Positions 1 through 8,294 of a DNA stretch of 30,062 bases are shown in pieces. Position 1 is the first letter of the stretch; each line of letters opens with the position of its first letter. The stretch spans positions 1-30,062 of the forward strand of contig CACGSI010000013.1 of the NCBI GenBank assembly GCA_902575715.1, written 5' to 3'. Position numbers and translations under genes: made by a program. Source of the DNA: an uncultured SAR324 cluster bacterium (GTDB lineage Bacteria > SAR324 > NAC60-12). The notes under the pieces are model-generated. The model saw nothing but the letters and a program-made list of their open reading frames with translations. It ran no database searches and was not told the DNA's origin.

Positions 1-1
1 T

Positions 2-1069
2 AAAGCAGATGAGCAAGCTATTCATATACTCGCAGAAAGGTTTTATGAAATTTCTGGAGTTAAATGTGGTGTACGTTTTTTTGATGCAATAACTTTAGAA
101 AAACAAACACCAAGATTAAAAAATCCTTCTAAGATTGTATTTAAAGAAGTAGGTTGTCATGGAGTTGCAGAGGGCTCAGCTCTTGCAGCTGTGGGGGAGT
201 CTGGATATTTGGTCGTTCCCAAGGTCAAGTCTGGCTCAGAATCAAGTTTTGGCAGAGCTACTTGCGCGATTGCAAAATCAAATGATGTTATCAAGATAGA
301 TGAGTTAGGGAAGGAACAGGGATCATTATTTTTGGTAGGGATAGGTCCAGGGAATAAAGAAATGAGAATTTTTGAAGCAGAAAAAATGCTCAAAAAAGCA
401 ACTGATTGGGTGGGTTATGGTTTGTATTTAGATTTGATTAAGGATTTAAAAAAAGATCAAAAAGTGCATCGATTTAAATTGGGTCAGGAAGAAAAAAGGG
501 TAAGATATGCTTTAAAGCTTGCTGTGCAAGGTAAAACTGTTGCCTTGATTTCATCTGGAGACCCAAATATTTATGCTATGGGTTCTCTCCTTTTTGAATT
601 ATTGGAAAGAGGACCAGATAATTTTAAAAGGATACGTATTGAAATTTCCCCAGGTATTTCTGCTTTGCAAGCTGCAAGTGCAAAGGTAGGATCATTTATT
701 GGTCATGATTTTTGTACTATTTCTCTTTCAGATTTGCTTACATCTTGGGAAAAAATTGAAAGTCGAATAATTTCTGCTGCAAAAGGAGATTTTGTAATTG
801 CTTTTTATAATCCTGTTTCAATGAATCGAAGGACACAATTGGATAGAGCTCGTAAAATTTTGTTGAGGTATCGTAATTTATATACGCCAGTAATTTTAGC
901 AAGAAATCTTGGTCGAAATGAAGAAAAAATAGAAGTTATTTCTTTGGAAAAACTTGACCCCAATAAAGTAGATATGCTAACAGTTGTGTTAGTTGGCTCA
1001 AGTCAGACTCGTAAATTTAAATTACCAAATGGAGATACAAAGGTATTTACTCCAAGAGGATATTATTGA
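2..1069 (+). CDS. cobJ: CbiG C-terminal domain fused to precorrin-3B C17-methyltransferase (CobJ/CbiH), 5' partial
   Basis: The reading frame is open from base 2, so the gene starts upstream of the window; 355 residues are visible. Visible residues 1 to about 100 match the C-terminal CbiG/CobE domain (GCHGVAEGSALAA at 51-63, then VVPK and SSFGRATCAIA). A CobJ/CbiH tetrapyrrole methylase domain starts near residue 108 with the SAM-binding VGIGPGN motif and continues with SSGDPNIYAMG from 184 and SPGISALQAA. In the family, CobJ/CbiH methylates C17 and drives ring contraction, while CbiG opens the delta-lactone and releases the C20 fragment in the early-cobalt route. CbiG-CobJ fusions are known in other bacteria. 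No ATG near base 191 should be taken as the start, because that would cut the CbiG domain. cobM follows 121 bases downstream on the same strand. The family call is secure; the missing N-terminus (whether full CbiG or only CobE-like) cannot be seen. Confidence 0.93.
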   Translation, partial: KADEQAIHILAERFYEISGVKCGVRFFDAITLEKQTPRLKNPSKIVFKEVGCHGVAEGSALAAVGESGYLVVPKVKSGSESSFGRATCAIAKSNDVIKIDELGKEQGSLFLVGIGPGNKEMRIFEAEKMLKKATDWVGYGLYLDLIKDLKKDQKVHRFKLGQEEKRVRYALKLAVQGKTVALISSGDPNIYAMGSLLFELLERGPDNFKRIRIEISPGISALQAASAKVGSFIGHDFCTISLSDLLTSWEKIESRIISAAKGDFVIAFYNPVSMNRRTQLDRARKILLRYRNLYTPVILARNLGRNEEKIEVISLEKLDPNKVDMLTVVLVGSSQTRKFKLPNGDTKVFTPRGYY

Positions 1070-1190
1070 GAGTCTAAATTTAGAAAAAATATATACTTAC
1101 TAATCTTATTTTTATGCATATTCTAAATCCTATTTTTTGCAGTTGTGCAAATTAAGAATTATTTCCAAAAAAATATTTTTTTACAAATTT

Positions 1191-1952
1191 ATGACAGTAC
1201 ATTTTATAGGAGCAGGTCCAGGAGCGCCAGATCTGATAACAATTAGAGGGAGAGATTTAATTTCAAAGTGTGAAGTTTGTTTATACGCGGGATCATTAGT
1301 TCCTAAAGAGGTGGTGGACTATGCACCTGAAGGTGCATTAATTATAGATACAGCTCCTTTGAATTTAGAACAAATAATTAAAGAAATTGTTAATGCTAAT
1401 AACGAAGGAAAAGACGTTTCAAGGGTGCATTCTGGAGATCCATCAATTTATGGAGCTATAGCCGAGCAAATAAGGCGCTTAGATGAACTCCAAATATTGT
1501 ATACTGTAACACCCGGTGTTTCTGCTTATTCTGCAGCTGCGGCAGAGTTAAAACAAGAATTAACTTTGCCGGATATCAGTCAGACAATTATTGCGACACG
1601 AACAACAATGCATTCTTCAGAAATGCCTGCTGGTGAAGAACTGGAGAATATTGCAAAAATAGGTTCAACATTGGCAATTCACTTATCTGTAAGAAATCTG
1701 AAATATGTTCAAGATTCTCTGATTCCATTCTATGGGGAAGATTGTCCAGTTGTAGTTGCATATAGGGTCTCATGGCCAGACCAAAAATTTATTCATGGGA
1801 CTCTTTCTGATATAAGAACCAAGGTTAAGAAAAAGAAAATCAGTAGAACAGCTTTAATATTAGTAGGCAGAGTATTTGATAATAAAAATTTTTCTAATAG
1901 TTCACTTTATAATCCAAAGCACGCACATATATTGAGACCTAAGAAAAGATAG
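1191..1952 (+). CDS. cobM: Precorrin-4 C11-methyltransferase (CobM/CbiF)
   Basis: This SAM-dependent enzyme methylates C11 of (cobalt-)precorrin-4 in corrin ring synthesis. The 253-residue protein has the family hallmarks: an N-terminal VHFIGAGPGAPDLIT loop, CLYAGSLVP, the HSGDPSIYGAIAEQ substrate/SAM motif, TPGVSAYSAAAA, and RTTMHSSEMP. Length is normal for CobM/CbiF. I chose the ATG at 1191 because the family begins right at this glycine-rich strand. A TTG at 1137 would add 18 residues of lysine/phenylalanine-rich sequence unlike the family. No Shine-Dalgarno is visible before either start. It follows the CbiG-CobJ fusion by 121 bases, in the order expected of a corrin operon. Confidence 0.94.
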   Translation: MTVHFIGAGPGAPDLITIRGRDLISKCEVCLYAGSLVPKEVVDYAPEGALIIDTAPLNLEQIIKEIVNANNEGKDVSRVHSGDPSIYGAIAEQIRRLDELQILYTVTPGVSAYSAAAAELKQELTLPDISQTIIATRTTMHSSEMPAGEELENIAKIGSTLAIHLSVRNLKYVQDSLIPFYGEDCPVVVAYRVSWPDQKFIHGTLSDIRTKVKKKKISRTALILVGRVFDNKNFSNSSLYNPKHAHILRPKKR

Positions 1953-2136
1953 TTAAGAAAATTTTTTATATAATATTTGATCATTAAATTATTTCCCTTT
2001 AAAATAAGAAGTTGTTTTGGAAGTAGTATCTAATCAAAAAATATTTTTTAATTCTAAATCAAATTCCTCAATATTTAAAATATTTTTAGAGTAATCCTAC
2101 CTCATAATTAATTATTAATACAGAAGAGTTAATTTA

Positions 2137-4605
2137 GTGATATACAGAATTAATTGTTTTTTTGAATACCTGCCGGAAAGGTTGAATCCATGGCGCTGGT
2201 GGATAGTATTTTTTTATGTAGTACTTTTATCATTTCTTGCTTTAGGAATTCCTCGATTTTCTTTTACTTGGGCTAATGATGATATGTTTGGAAAGAATGA
2301 TCCTGTTCAAATGTCTATCGATAGGATTAAGGAACTCTATGGGGGAACCGTTACTCTTTCAATGGTTTATCGTCCAGTTGATGGAGATATTTTATCTAAC
2401 AGGAGTTTACTAGCCTTAAAAAATATACAAAATTATTTTGAGGATGAGTCAGCCAAAGCCAATAATGACCCAGAAAATCCTCTAAGTCTTATTTCGAGTG
2501 TAGAATCTATTTTGAATGCTTCCTATATAGATTCTCTAGGAGATAATATAATTTTTAGAGATTTTATTAATGAGGAACTTCCACTTATACCTGGAAAAAA
2601 TAAATTTTATTGGGAAAAAGCTTCAAAAGAACGTGAATATAAACGTTTTTTCTTTTCAGAAAATAAAAAATTTGGTTCTTTACTTTTCAGAACAAACCTC
2701 GACGCTACTCCTCTAGAAATTGATCAGGAGAATATATTAAAAGACGAATTTATAGAAACTGATATTATAAATTCCAGTGAGGAGGAGATATTATTTGTTG
2801 AACATGGTTTAGAAGACTACGCAGATTTTGAAAAAAAAGTATGGGAAATACTCCAAGACGAACGTTTTAGTGGTGATCTTGAATTTTTGCATCCTAATTG
2901 GGGGGCATTCTATCAAAATGATATTTGGAATTCCGAATTTCAGATAGCACTTTTTATTTCATTGATAATTAGTCTTACTTTAACATATTTTTTGTTAGGG
3001 TCTTTTCGAGCAATTATTTGGCCTTCACTTATTATATTTTCAAGTATGATTGGAGTTCTTGGCCTTGCTGGTTGGACCGGATGGCCTATAGATATTTCAC
3101 TCTACATAACTTTTGGTCTTGTGGGAGTAGCAACTGTTGCCGATGTAGTTCATGTTCTTTCAGGCTATCTTTTTTTCCATAGAAAAGGACAAAAACATAA
3201 ACAAATATTGCGATCAGTTTTTAGTAAAACCGCACTAGCATGTTTACTAACAAGTATAACTACTTCTATAGGAGTTTTTTCTCTGTACTTCATTAATCTT
3301 TCTGTCATAAAAACAATGGGGCTTTTAGCAGGTATAGGAGTTTTGTTTGCATTTATATTAACAATTTTTTTACTTCCCATACTTCTGAATTTATTTCCTC
3401 CTCGTCCGTTAAAAAATACAAATAAAAATTCAGAAAAATATATTTTAAAATTTACACAGAAAACAATGTATATTTTTGAAAAAATTGGAAAAAATTATCC
3501 AGGAACTGTTATAATTTTTTTTGCAATCTCTGGAATTATTCTTGGTCTTGGAATGTTTAGAATAGAAATAAATACTGTTTTCTCTGAATTTTATCCAAAT
3601 GATTCTCCTATACGAAAAACAATAAAATTACTTGATGATCAATTTTCTGGGACCGGGAATATGGAAATTTTGATTGAAGGAAAGACGGAAGGAATGTTCC
3701 GAGATCCACTAGTTCTTAAAGCTATGGAACAAATTTACGATGCTGTCAGAGAACTCTATCCTGATTTGGTCATACGAAGTTGGAGTATGAATAATCATAT
3801 AAAACAAACTCACCAGAAGCTTATGAATAATAGTTTAAAATCATATACTATTCCTGAAGAAAGATCATTTATTTCACAAATATTAATTTTACTTGAAGGT
3901 GGCAATAATGAGGATCTTGAAAGATTTGTATCATACGATTATGCAGACGCAAGAATGAGTATTTCCACAAGAACTATTGGATCAAAAGAATCAGTTGAAA
4001 TTCTTCAAAATTTGCAACCAAAAATAAATGAAATATTAAATCCTCTTAAAAAAAATTACCCTTATATAAACGGGATTTTAACAGGAGGAGTAGGTACTTG
4101 GGCTAGGATATTCGATGCAATTAGCTGGTCACAAATTCGAAGTTTTGGGTTAGCATTTATAATTATTTCATTAATACTTATTATAATTTTTGGATCAACA
4201 AAAATAGGATTAATTGCAATTATTCCAAATGCTTTTCCAATGTTAACTGTTTTTGGTTTGATGGGTTGGGCTGACATGAAACTGAATACTACGACTTTGT
4301 TTACTGCTCCAATCATTATTGGAGTTGCTGTCGATGATACTATTCATTTTCTAACTCACTATCGTCTCTCCTTATCTAATGGACATGGAATTGATGAATC
4401 AATTAATTCAACCCTTAGAGAAGTAGGCCAAGCTATATTCTTTACTACTCTTATACTCATTTCATTGTTTATTTGTTTTATTTCGACAAGTCATGTAGGA
4501 GTCACACACTTTGCAATTTTGGCAGTTATTGCAGTTATTACTGCTTTAATATCAGATCTTATATTTTTACCCTCTTTATGTAGATTTTTCCAAGTAAGGA
4601 GCTGA
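2137..4605 (+). CDS. RND-superfamily exporter, MMPL/HAE3 type
   Basis: This 822-residue inner-membrane protein has the duplicated RND layout. TM1 is at about 19-38, followed by a periplasmic loop to about 265, TM2-6 at about 268-420, TM7 at about 456-474, a second periplasmic loop to about 665, and TM8-12 at about 670-815. TM4 carries VATVADVVHVLSGY, and its counterpart in the second half is GVAVDDTIHFLTHY (about 729-742), whose paired acidic residues are the usual proton-relay signature of MMPL-like exporters (COG1033 type). The family moves lipids, hopanoids or hydrophobic compounds; the substrate here cannot be read from sequence. The start is GTG at 2137, immediately before the first charged segment and TM1; no clear ribosome site precedes it. 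It lies between cobM and the convergent cobK, 184 bases after cobM, so shared transcription with cobM is uncertain. A role in corrinoid traffic would be speculation. Confidence 0.88.
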   Translation: MIYRINCFFEYLPERLNPWRWWIVFFYVVLLSFLALGIPRFSFTWANDDMFGKNDPVQMSIDRIKELYGGTVTLSMVYRPVDGDILSNRSLLALKNIQNYFEDESAKANNDPENPLSLISSVESILNASYIDSLGDNIIFRDFINEELPLIPGKNKFYWEKASKEREYKRFFFSENKKFGSLLFRTNLDATPLEIDQENILKDEFIETDIINSSEEEILFVEHGLEDYADFEKKVWEILQDERFSGDLEFLHPNWGAFYQNDIWNSEFQIALFISLIISLTLTYFLLGSFRAIIWPSLIIFSSMIGVLGLAGWTGWPIDISLYITFGLVGVATVADVVHVLSGYLFFHRKGQKHKQILRSVFSKTALACLLTSITTSIGVFSLYFINLSVIKTMGLLAGIGVLFAFILTIFLLPILLNLFPPRPLKNTNKNSEKYILKFTQKTMYIFEKIGKNYPGTVIIFFAISGIILGLGMFRIEINTVFSEFYPNDSPIRKTIKLLDDQFSGTGNMEILIEGKTEGMFRDPLVLKAMEQIYDAVRELYPDLVIRSWSMNNHIKQTHQKLMNNSLKSYTIPEERSFISQILILLEGGNNEDLERFVSYDYADARMSISTRTIGSKESVEILQNLQPKINEILNPLKKNYPYINGILTGGVGTWARIFDAISWSQIRSFGLAFIIISLILIIIFGSTKIGLIAIIPNAFPMLTVFGLMGWADMKLNTTTLFTAPIIIGVAVDDTIHFLTHYRLSLSNGHGIDESINSTLREVGQAIFFTTLILISLFICFISTSHVGVTHFAILAVIAVITALISDLIFLPSLCRFFQVRS

Positions 4606-4614
4606 TAAATTTTA

Positions 4615-4630
4615 ATGTTAATTTTAACAT
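4615..4630. terminator. Possible weak bidirectional terminator between convergent genes
   Basis: A perfect 16-base AT-rich palindrome (arms ATGTTAA and TTAACAT around TT) sits just after the stop of the RND exporter and before the stop of the oppositely oriented cobK. The position suits a terminator, but the stem is weak and has no long T run directly after it. In DNA this AT-rich it could be chance. Confidence 0.2.
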
Positions 4631-4650
4631 CTATTCAAATTAAATTAATT

Positions 4651-5442
4651 TTATCTTTGCATATCTATTTTTTTTGAAACCCAAAATATAGCTTCATTAA
4701 GAGAATAAGAAACAATTTTAGGAGATAATTTTGGACGTCTTATCATAATGACAGGAATATTTAATTTTCTAGAAGCTTCGATTTTTGGATATGTATGTAC
4801 ACCTCCGCTATTTTTAGAAACTAGCAATTTTATTGCATTTTTTTTTAATAAGTTGAGTTCATTCTGAAGATTGAAGGGGCCTCTTTCACAGAAAAAAATT
4901 GATTTTGCCGGAGAATTAACTGTAGTTGCTTTTTCAATAGTTCTTATAAAAAAATTATGAGAATTACATTTTTTGAAATAATGCAATTCTCTGGATCCAA
5001 TGGATAAAAAAATATTATTATTATAAGTATTTTTTAGTAGCTGACTTTTACTTTCAATCAAGTGGTTGGCTGCAGCTTCTACATCTGGTACTTCAATCCA
5101 TTTATCCCCTGAAATTTTTTTCCATGGAGGCCTACTCAAGCGAAAATAAGAAATGCCTAATTCATTTGTAACAGAATGTGCGTTTTGACTTATTTTATTC
5201 GCAAATGGATGAGTAGCATTAATTACAAAGGAAATATTGTTTTTTATAAGGTAATTCTTAAGTCCTAAAACCCCTCCAAAACCACCACATATAACATCTC
5301 CAGAAGGAAGTCTAGGTTTTGAAGTAGATCCAGCAAGAGAACTTACAATTCTTAATTTGTCTGAAGAAAAATTAGAAATTAATTTTTCAACCAGACTGTA
5401 GGCTTCGTGAGTTCCTCCAAGAATTAAAAGTTTCTTATACAT
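4651..5442 (-). CDS. cobK: Precorrin-6A reductase (CobK/CbiJ)
   Basis: The family reduces a double bond of the (cobalt-)precorrin-6A macrocycle using NADPH. The 263-residue protein begins KKLLILGGTHEAYSL, the usual nucleotide-binding start. It then shows CGGFGG, the diagnostic INATHPFANKISQNA stretch, RLSRPPW, and SIGSRELHYF. Near the C-terminus SKNSGGVHTYPKIEASR matches the family SK-SGG-T-KI-AA pattern. I chose the ATG at 5442 because it puts the glycine-rich strand at the N-terminus; a GTG at 5472 would add ten polar residues. No Shine-Dalgarno is visible. It lies 88 bases after cbiD on the same strand and is probably transcribed with it. Confidence 0.92.
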   Translation of the reverse strand: MYKKLLILGGTHEAYSLVEKLISNFSSDKLRIVSSLAGSTSKPRLPSGDVICGGFGGVLGLKNYLIKNNISFVINATHPFANKISQNAHSVTNELGISYFRLSRPPWKKISGDKWIEVPDVEAAANHLIESKSQLLKNTYNNNIFLSIGSRELHYFKKCNSHNFFIRTIEKATTVNSPAKSIFFCERGPFNLQNELNLLKKNAIKLLVSKNSGGVHTYPKIEASRKLNIPVIMIRRPKLSPKIVSYSLNEAIFWVSKKIDMQR

Positions 5443-5530
5443 TGTATTATTTTCATTTCTAAAAATTGTCACAACTAAATTTTAAATTATAATGGAGTAC
5501 AATTTGGTAATTATTTTTGTTAAGTATTTG

Positions 5531-6619
5531 CTAATTTTTTGACTCACCAACTAATTTACCCTTTGGGTCTATAACGAGTACGTTTAATCTAGTTTTTGTT
5601 TTTTTTAAGTTTTTTCTAAGAACCATGCAAGCTTTCTCAGCAATATAGTCAGCAATTGGAATTTCTTCTTTATTACATATATTCAAAACTTCATTTGCAG
5701 TGTTTGCTAGTCGTATTTTTTCACATAATTTAGAAGATTTACCTATCTTTTTAATTTCTGAGGCTAGGCTTAAAAAATTAACCTGACTTCTTTGTGAGTG
5801 CAGATCAAGATGACCTTGTGATAACTTGGTTAGCTTCCCAAAACCTCCTCCAAGAGTTAATTTTGGAAGGGGTTTTTTTCGAAAATATTTTAGTAATCCT
5901 CCTACAAAATCTCCCATATCAATCATTGCCTCATTGGGTAGTTTGTAATGATTTTGCACAAATGTCTCGCTTGTGGATCCGGTACAACCGGCTATGTGCT
6001 CAAGATTATTTGAAAATGCCACATCAATGCCACGGTGAATAGAGTGTATCCACGCTGAACAGGAATATGGGATTACAATACCGGTTGTTCCCAAAATTGA
6101 AATTCCTCCTAATATTCCAAGACGTGGATTCCAAGTTTTTTTTGCTAACTCTTCTCCATTTACAACGGAAATTGTAATAATTACGTCTCCTGAATGATTA
6201 AATTTTTTAGCAGTTTCAAAGATCACATCTCTAATCATTTTTCGTGGTACTGGGTTAATTGCGGGCTCCCCTATTTTTAGTTGCAATCCTGATTTTGTAA
6301 TTGTCCCTACCCCCTTTCCTGCTTTAAAAATAATTCCTGCTTCTGGTCTTCCTTTTTTTACAGTGACAGAAATTTCAGCACCATGAGTAACGTCAGGGTC
6401 GTCCCCAGCATCTTTAATGATACTAGCTGTAGCATAAGTTTTCCCAATTTCTATATTATTTAGTTTAAATTCTGGTTGTTGCCCTTTTGGTAAAATTATT
6501 TTTATTGATGATAATAATTCACCTGTTAAAAGCGATATGTATGCAGCTTTAGTAGCTGCAGTTGCACAAGCTCCTGTAGTCCATCCTTGCCTAAGACTAT
6601 TCCAATTTATTTTGTTCAT
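5531..6619 (-). CDS. cbiD: Cobalt-precorrin-5B C1-methyltransferase (CbiD)
   Basis: CbiD methylates C1 in the early-cobalt (anaerobic-type) corrin route, replacing the unrelated CobF of the late-cobalt route. The 362-residue protein has the family length and signatures: LRQGWTTGACATAATKAAY at the N-terminus, DAGDDPDVTHGAEI, EPAINPVPRKMI, VNGEELAKKTWNPRLGILGG followed by SILGTTGIV, and CTGSTSE. The ATG at 6619 is the only sensible start for this N-terminus; it has no Shine-Dalgarno. It is divergent from cobA across a 114-base gap that must hold both promoters, and cobK lies downstream on the same strand. Its presence beside cobN is a pathway puzzle (see findings). Confidence 0.95.
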   Translation of the reverse strand: MNKINWNSLRQGWTTGACATAATKAAYISLLTGELLSSIKIILPKGQQPEFKLNNIEIGKTYATASIIKDAGDDPDVTHGAEISVTVKKGRPEAGIIFKAGKGVGTITKSGLQLKIGEPAINPVPRKMIRDVIFETAKKFNHSGDVIITISVVNGEELAKKTWNPRLGILGGISILGTTGIVIPYSCSAWIHSIHRGIDVAFSNNLEHIAGCTGSTSETFVQNHYKLPNEAMIDMGDFVGGLLKYFRKKPLPKLTLGGGFGKLTKLSQGHLDLHSQRSQVNFLSLASEIKKIGKSSKLCEKIRLANTANEVLNICNKEEIPIADYIAEKACMVLRKNLKKTKTRLNVLVIDPKGKLVGESKN

Positions 6620-6733
6620 ATTAAAAAAACTTGTCTGTAATTATCATTATTTTTCTGATATTCTGTCTCGAGTGTAAATGCATTTAACCAATAAAATCTA
6701 GTGAATTTTTAAAAAATTAACAGAAAATATAAT

Positions 6734-7510
6734 TTGCAGTCTCTTCCAATAAGTCTACCAAAGTTTGAATCAGGATGGGTTTGGTTATCTGGAGCAGGGC
6801 CAGGTGATCCGGGTTTGCTTACAATTCATGCTTTGAATGCATTACAGCAAGCTGATGTACTAGTCTATGATGCCCTAGTAGGGGATGAAATTCTAAAATT
6901 AGTTTCTACAGAATGTGTTTTAGAATATGCAGGGAAAAGAGGAGGTAAACCTTCTGTAAAACAAAAAGATATTTCTTTAAGGCTTGTTGAGTTTGCTCGT
7001 CAAGGTAAGAAAGTTTTGCGTCTTAAAGGGGGAGATCCATTTATTTTTGGAAGAGGTGGGGAAGAAGCTTTGTATTTAGCAAAGTCAAGAATACCATTTA
7101 GAATTATTCCTGGAATTTCATCTGGAACAGGAGGTTTGGCCTATGCTGGAATTCCATTAACCCATCGAGATTTTAATTCGGCTGTTACTTTTCTTACAGG
7201 GCATGGTATGGCCGGGGAACTTCCAGAAAGCCATAATTGGGATGCTATTGCTAAGGGATCTCCTGTGATTGTTTTGTTTATGGCTACAAAATATCTAGGA
7301 GAAATTGCTACTAGTTTGATTCGAAATGGTCGTTCTCCAGATGAGCCTGTTGCGGTCATTACTAAAGCTAGTTTACCTAGTCAATTTGTTTTAGAAACTA
7401 AACTTGAATTTTGTGCCAAAGATGTTGTTGATCATTGTATAGAACCACCAGCGATTATAATTATAGGAGAAATTGTTTCTTTAAGAAAAAATTTAAACTG
7501 GTTAGATTAG
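6734..7510 (+). CDS. cobA: Uroporphyrinogen-III C-methyltransferase (SUMT, CobA type)
   Basis: SUMT transfers two methyl groups from SAM to C2 and C7 of uroporphyrinogen III, giving precorrin-2 at the branch to cobalamin and siroheme. The 258 residues are a single methylase domain: LSGAGPGDPGLLT (18-30), VYDALV, LRLKGGDPFIFGRGGEEA, PGISSG, and AGIPLTHRDFNSAVTFLTGH. There is no CysG-type dehydrogenase/ferrochelatase domain and no HemD fusion. The start must be non-ATG: the frame is closed by a TAA at 6710-6712 and the first internal Met is far inside the domain. TTG at 6734 is the best available start, though an ATT slightly upstream is possible. The product starts a plus-strand group with the adenosyltransferase (125-base gap) and cobN. 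Confidence 0.93.
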   Translation: MQSLPISLPKFESGWVWLSGAGPGDPGLLTIHALNALQQADVLVYDALVGDEILKLVSTECVLEYAGKRGGKPSVKQKDISLRLVEFARQGKKVLRLKGGDPFIFGRGGEEALYLAKSRIPFRIIPGISSGTGGLAYAGIPLTHRDFNSAVTFLTGHGMAGELPESHNWDAIAKGSPVIVLFMATKYLGEIATSLIRNGRSPDEPVAVITKASLPSQFVLETKLEFCAKDVVDHCIEPPAIIIIGEIVSLRKNLNWLD

Positions 7511-7540
7511 ATTGTAAAAGTGATAATAATTGATGCCTAT

Positions 7541-7570
7541 TTGACTAATAATTTAAAATATAAGTATAGA
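7541..7570 (+). promoter_or_regulatory. Possible sigma70-type promoter for the adenosyltransferase-cobN group
   Basis: TTGACT at 7541-7546 and TATAGA at 7565-7570 are separated by 18 bases. They lie in the 125-base gap after cobA, about 65 bases before the adenosyltransferase ATG. The boxes are imperfect and such matches arise easily in AT-rich DNA. Confidence 0.25.
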
Positions 7571-7635
7571 TTTAAAATTTTTTTAAATAGGATAAGTTTT
7601 ATATTTTTCTGTTAAATTTAAAATTGTTTAAAAAA

Positions 7636-8241
7636 ATGGTAAAAATTACAAAGGTATACACAAGAAGAGGGGATTCAGGAACAACTGGATTAGTTGGAGG
7701 TAAAAGACTTCCAAAAGATCACCCTCGAATAATTGCATATGGAACGGTTGATGAACTAAATAGTATTTTAGGAATCGTTCTAAGTTCGCTGTCTTTGAAG
7801 GAAGAATCATTTCGAAGGAAAAAACTTCAAATAGTATTAGAGGCAATTCAGCAGAAGCTTTTTGACATGGGATCAGAATTAGCAACTCTACCAGGAGATG
7901 AATATGAAGGGCAGATTAATTTAAAGCATGAAGATACAGAGTGGTTGGAGAAGATTATTGATGCAATGAACGAGGAACTTATGCCATTAAAGAGTTTTAT
8001 TTTACCTGGTGGTACTTCTCTTAATTCTTTTTTGCATCTAGCCCGAACAGTATGTAGGAGAGCGGAAAGAGAAATAATCAAACTGAATCAAATAGATTTA
8101 GTAAGTCCTGAGATAATTAAATTCATAAATCGTCTTTCTGATATGTTATTTGTTACAGGACGCTGGGTAACTGAAAAAATGGGTGAAAAAGAAATTTTGT
8201 GGAAACCTGGTAAAAAGAATCCTGATTGGGATTTGAAATAA
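7636..8241 (+). CDS. PduO-type ATP:cob(I)alamin adenosyltransferase
   Basis: The enzyme attaches the 5'-deoxyadenosyl group to reduced cobalt corrinoids (EC 2.5.1.17). The 201-residue protein has PduO/MMAB family marks in order: VYTRRGDSGTTGLVGG near the N-terminus (the ATP-binding segment), YGTVDELNS, FILPGGT, and the helix CRRAERE. It is unrelated to the P-loop CobO/BtuR type, so cobO would be a loose symbol. I chose the ATG at 7636; a TTG at 7624 would add only four residues. Its position just before cobN (53-base gap) supports a role in de novo cobalamin synthesis rather than in propanediol or ethanolamine use; no such catabolic genes are seen. Confidence 0.92.
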   Translation: MVKITKVYTRRGDSGTTGLVGGKRLPKDHPRIIAYGTVDELNSILGIVLSSLSLKEESFRRKKLQIVLEAIQQKLFDMGSELATLPGDEYEGQINLKHEDTEWLEKIIDAMNEELMPLKSFILPGGTSLNSFLHLARTVCRRAEREIIKLNQIDLVSPEIIKFINRLSDMLFVTGRWVTEKMGEKEILWKPGKKNPDWDLK

Positions 8242-8294
8242 AAGCTTTCACATAAATAATTTAAACTTTCTCATAGATTTATTTTTAAATTTAA

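Noticed and set aside
1137..1190. An 18-residue N-terminal extension of CobM from a TTG.
   Set aside because: The added residues are unlike the family, and the ATG at 1191 gives the exact family N-terminus.
1977..2005. Promoter-like pair TTGATC and TAAAAT (17-base spacer) before the RND exporter.
   Set aside because: The first box is weak, the distance to the start is about 130 bases, and such pairs are common by chance in AT-rich gaps.
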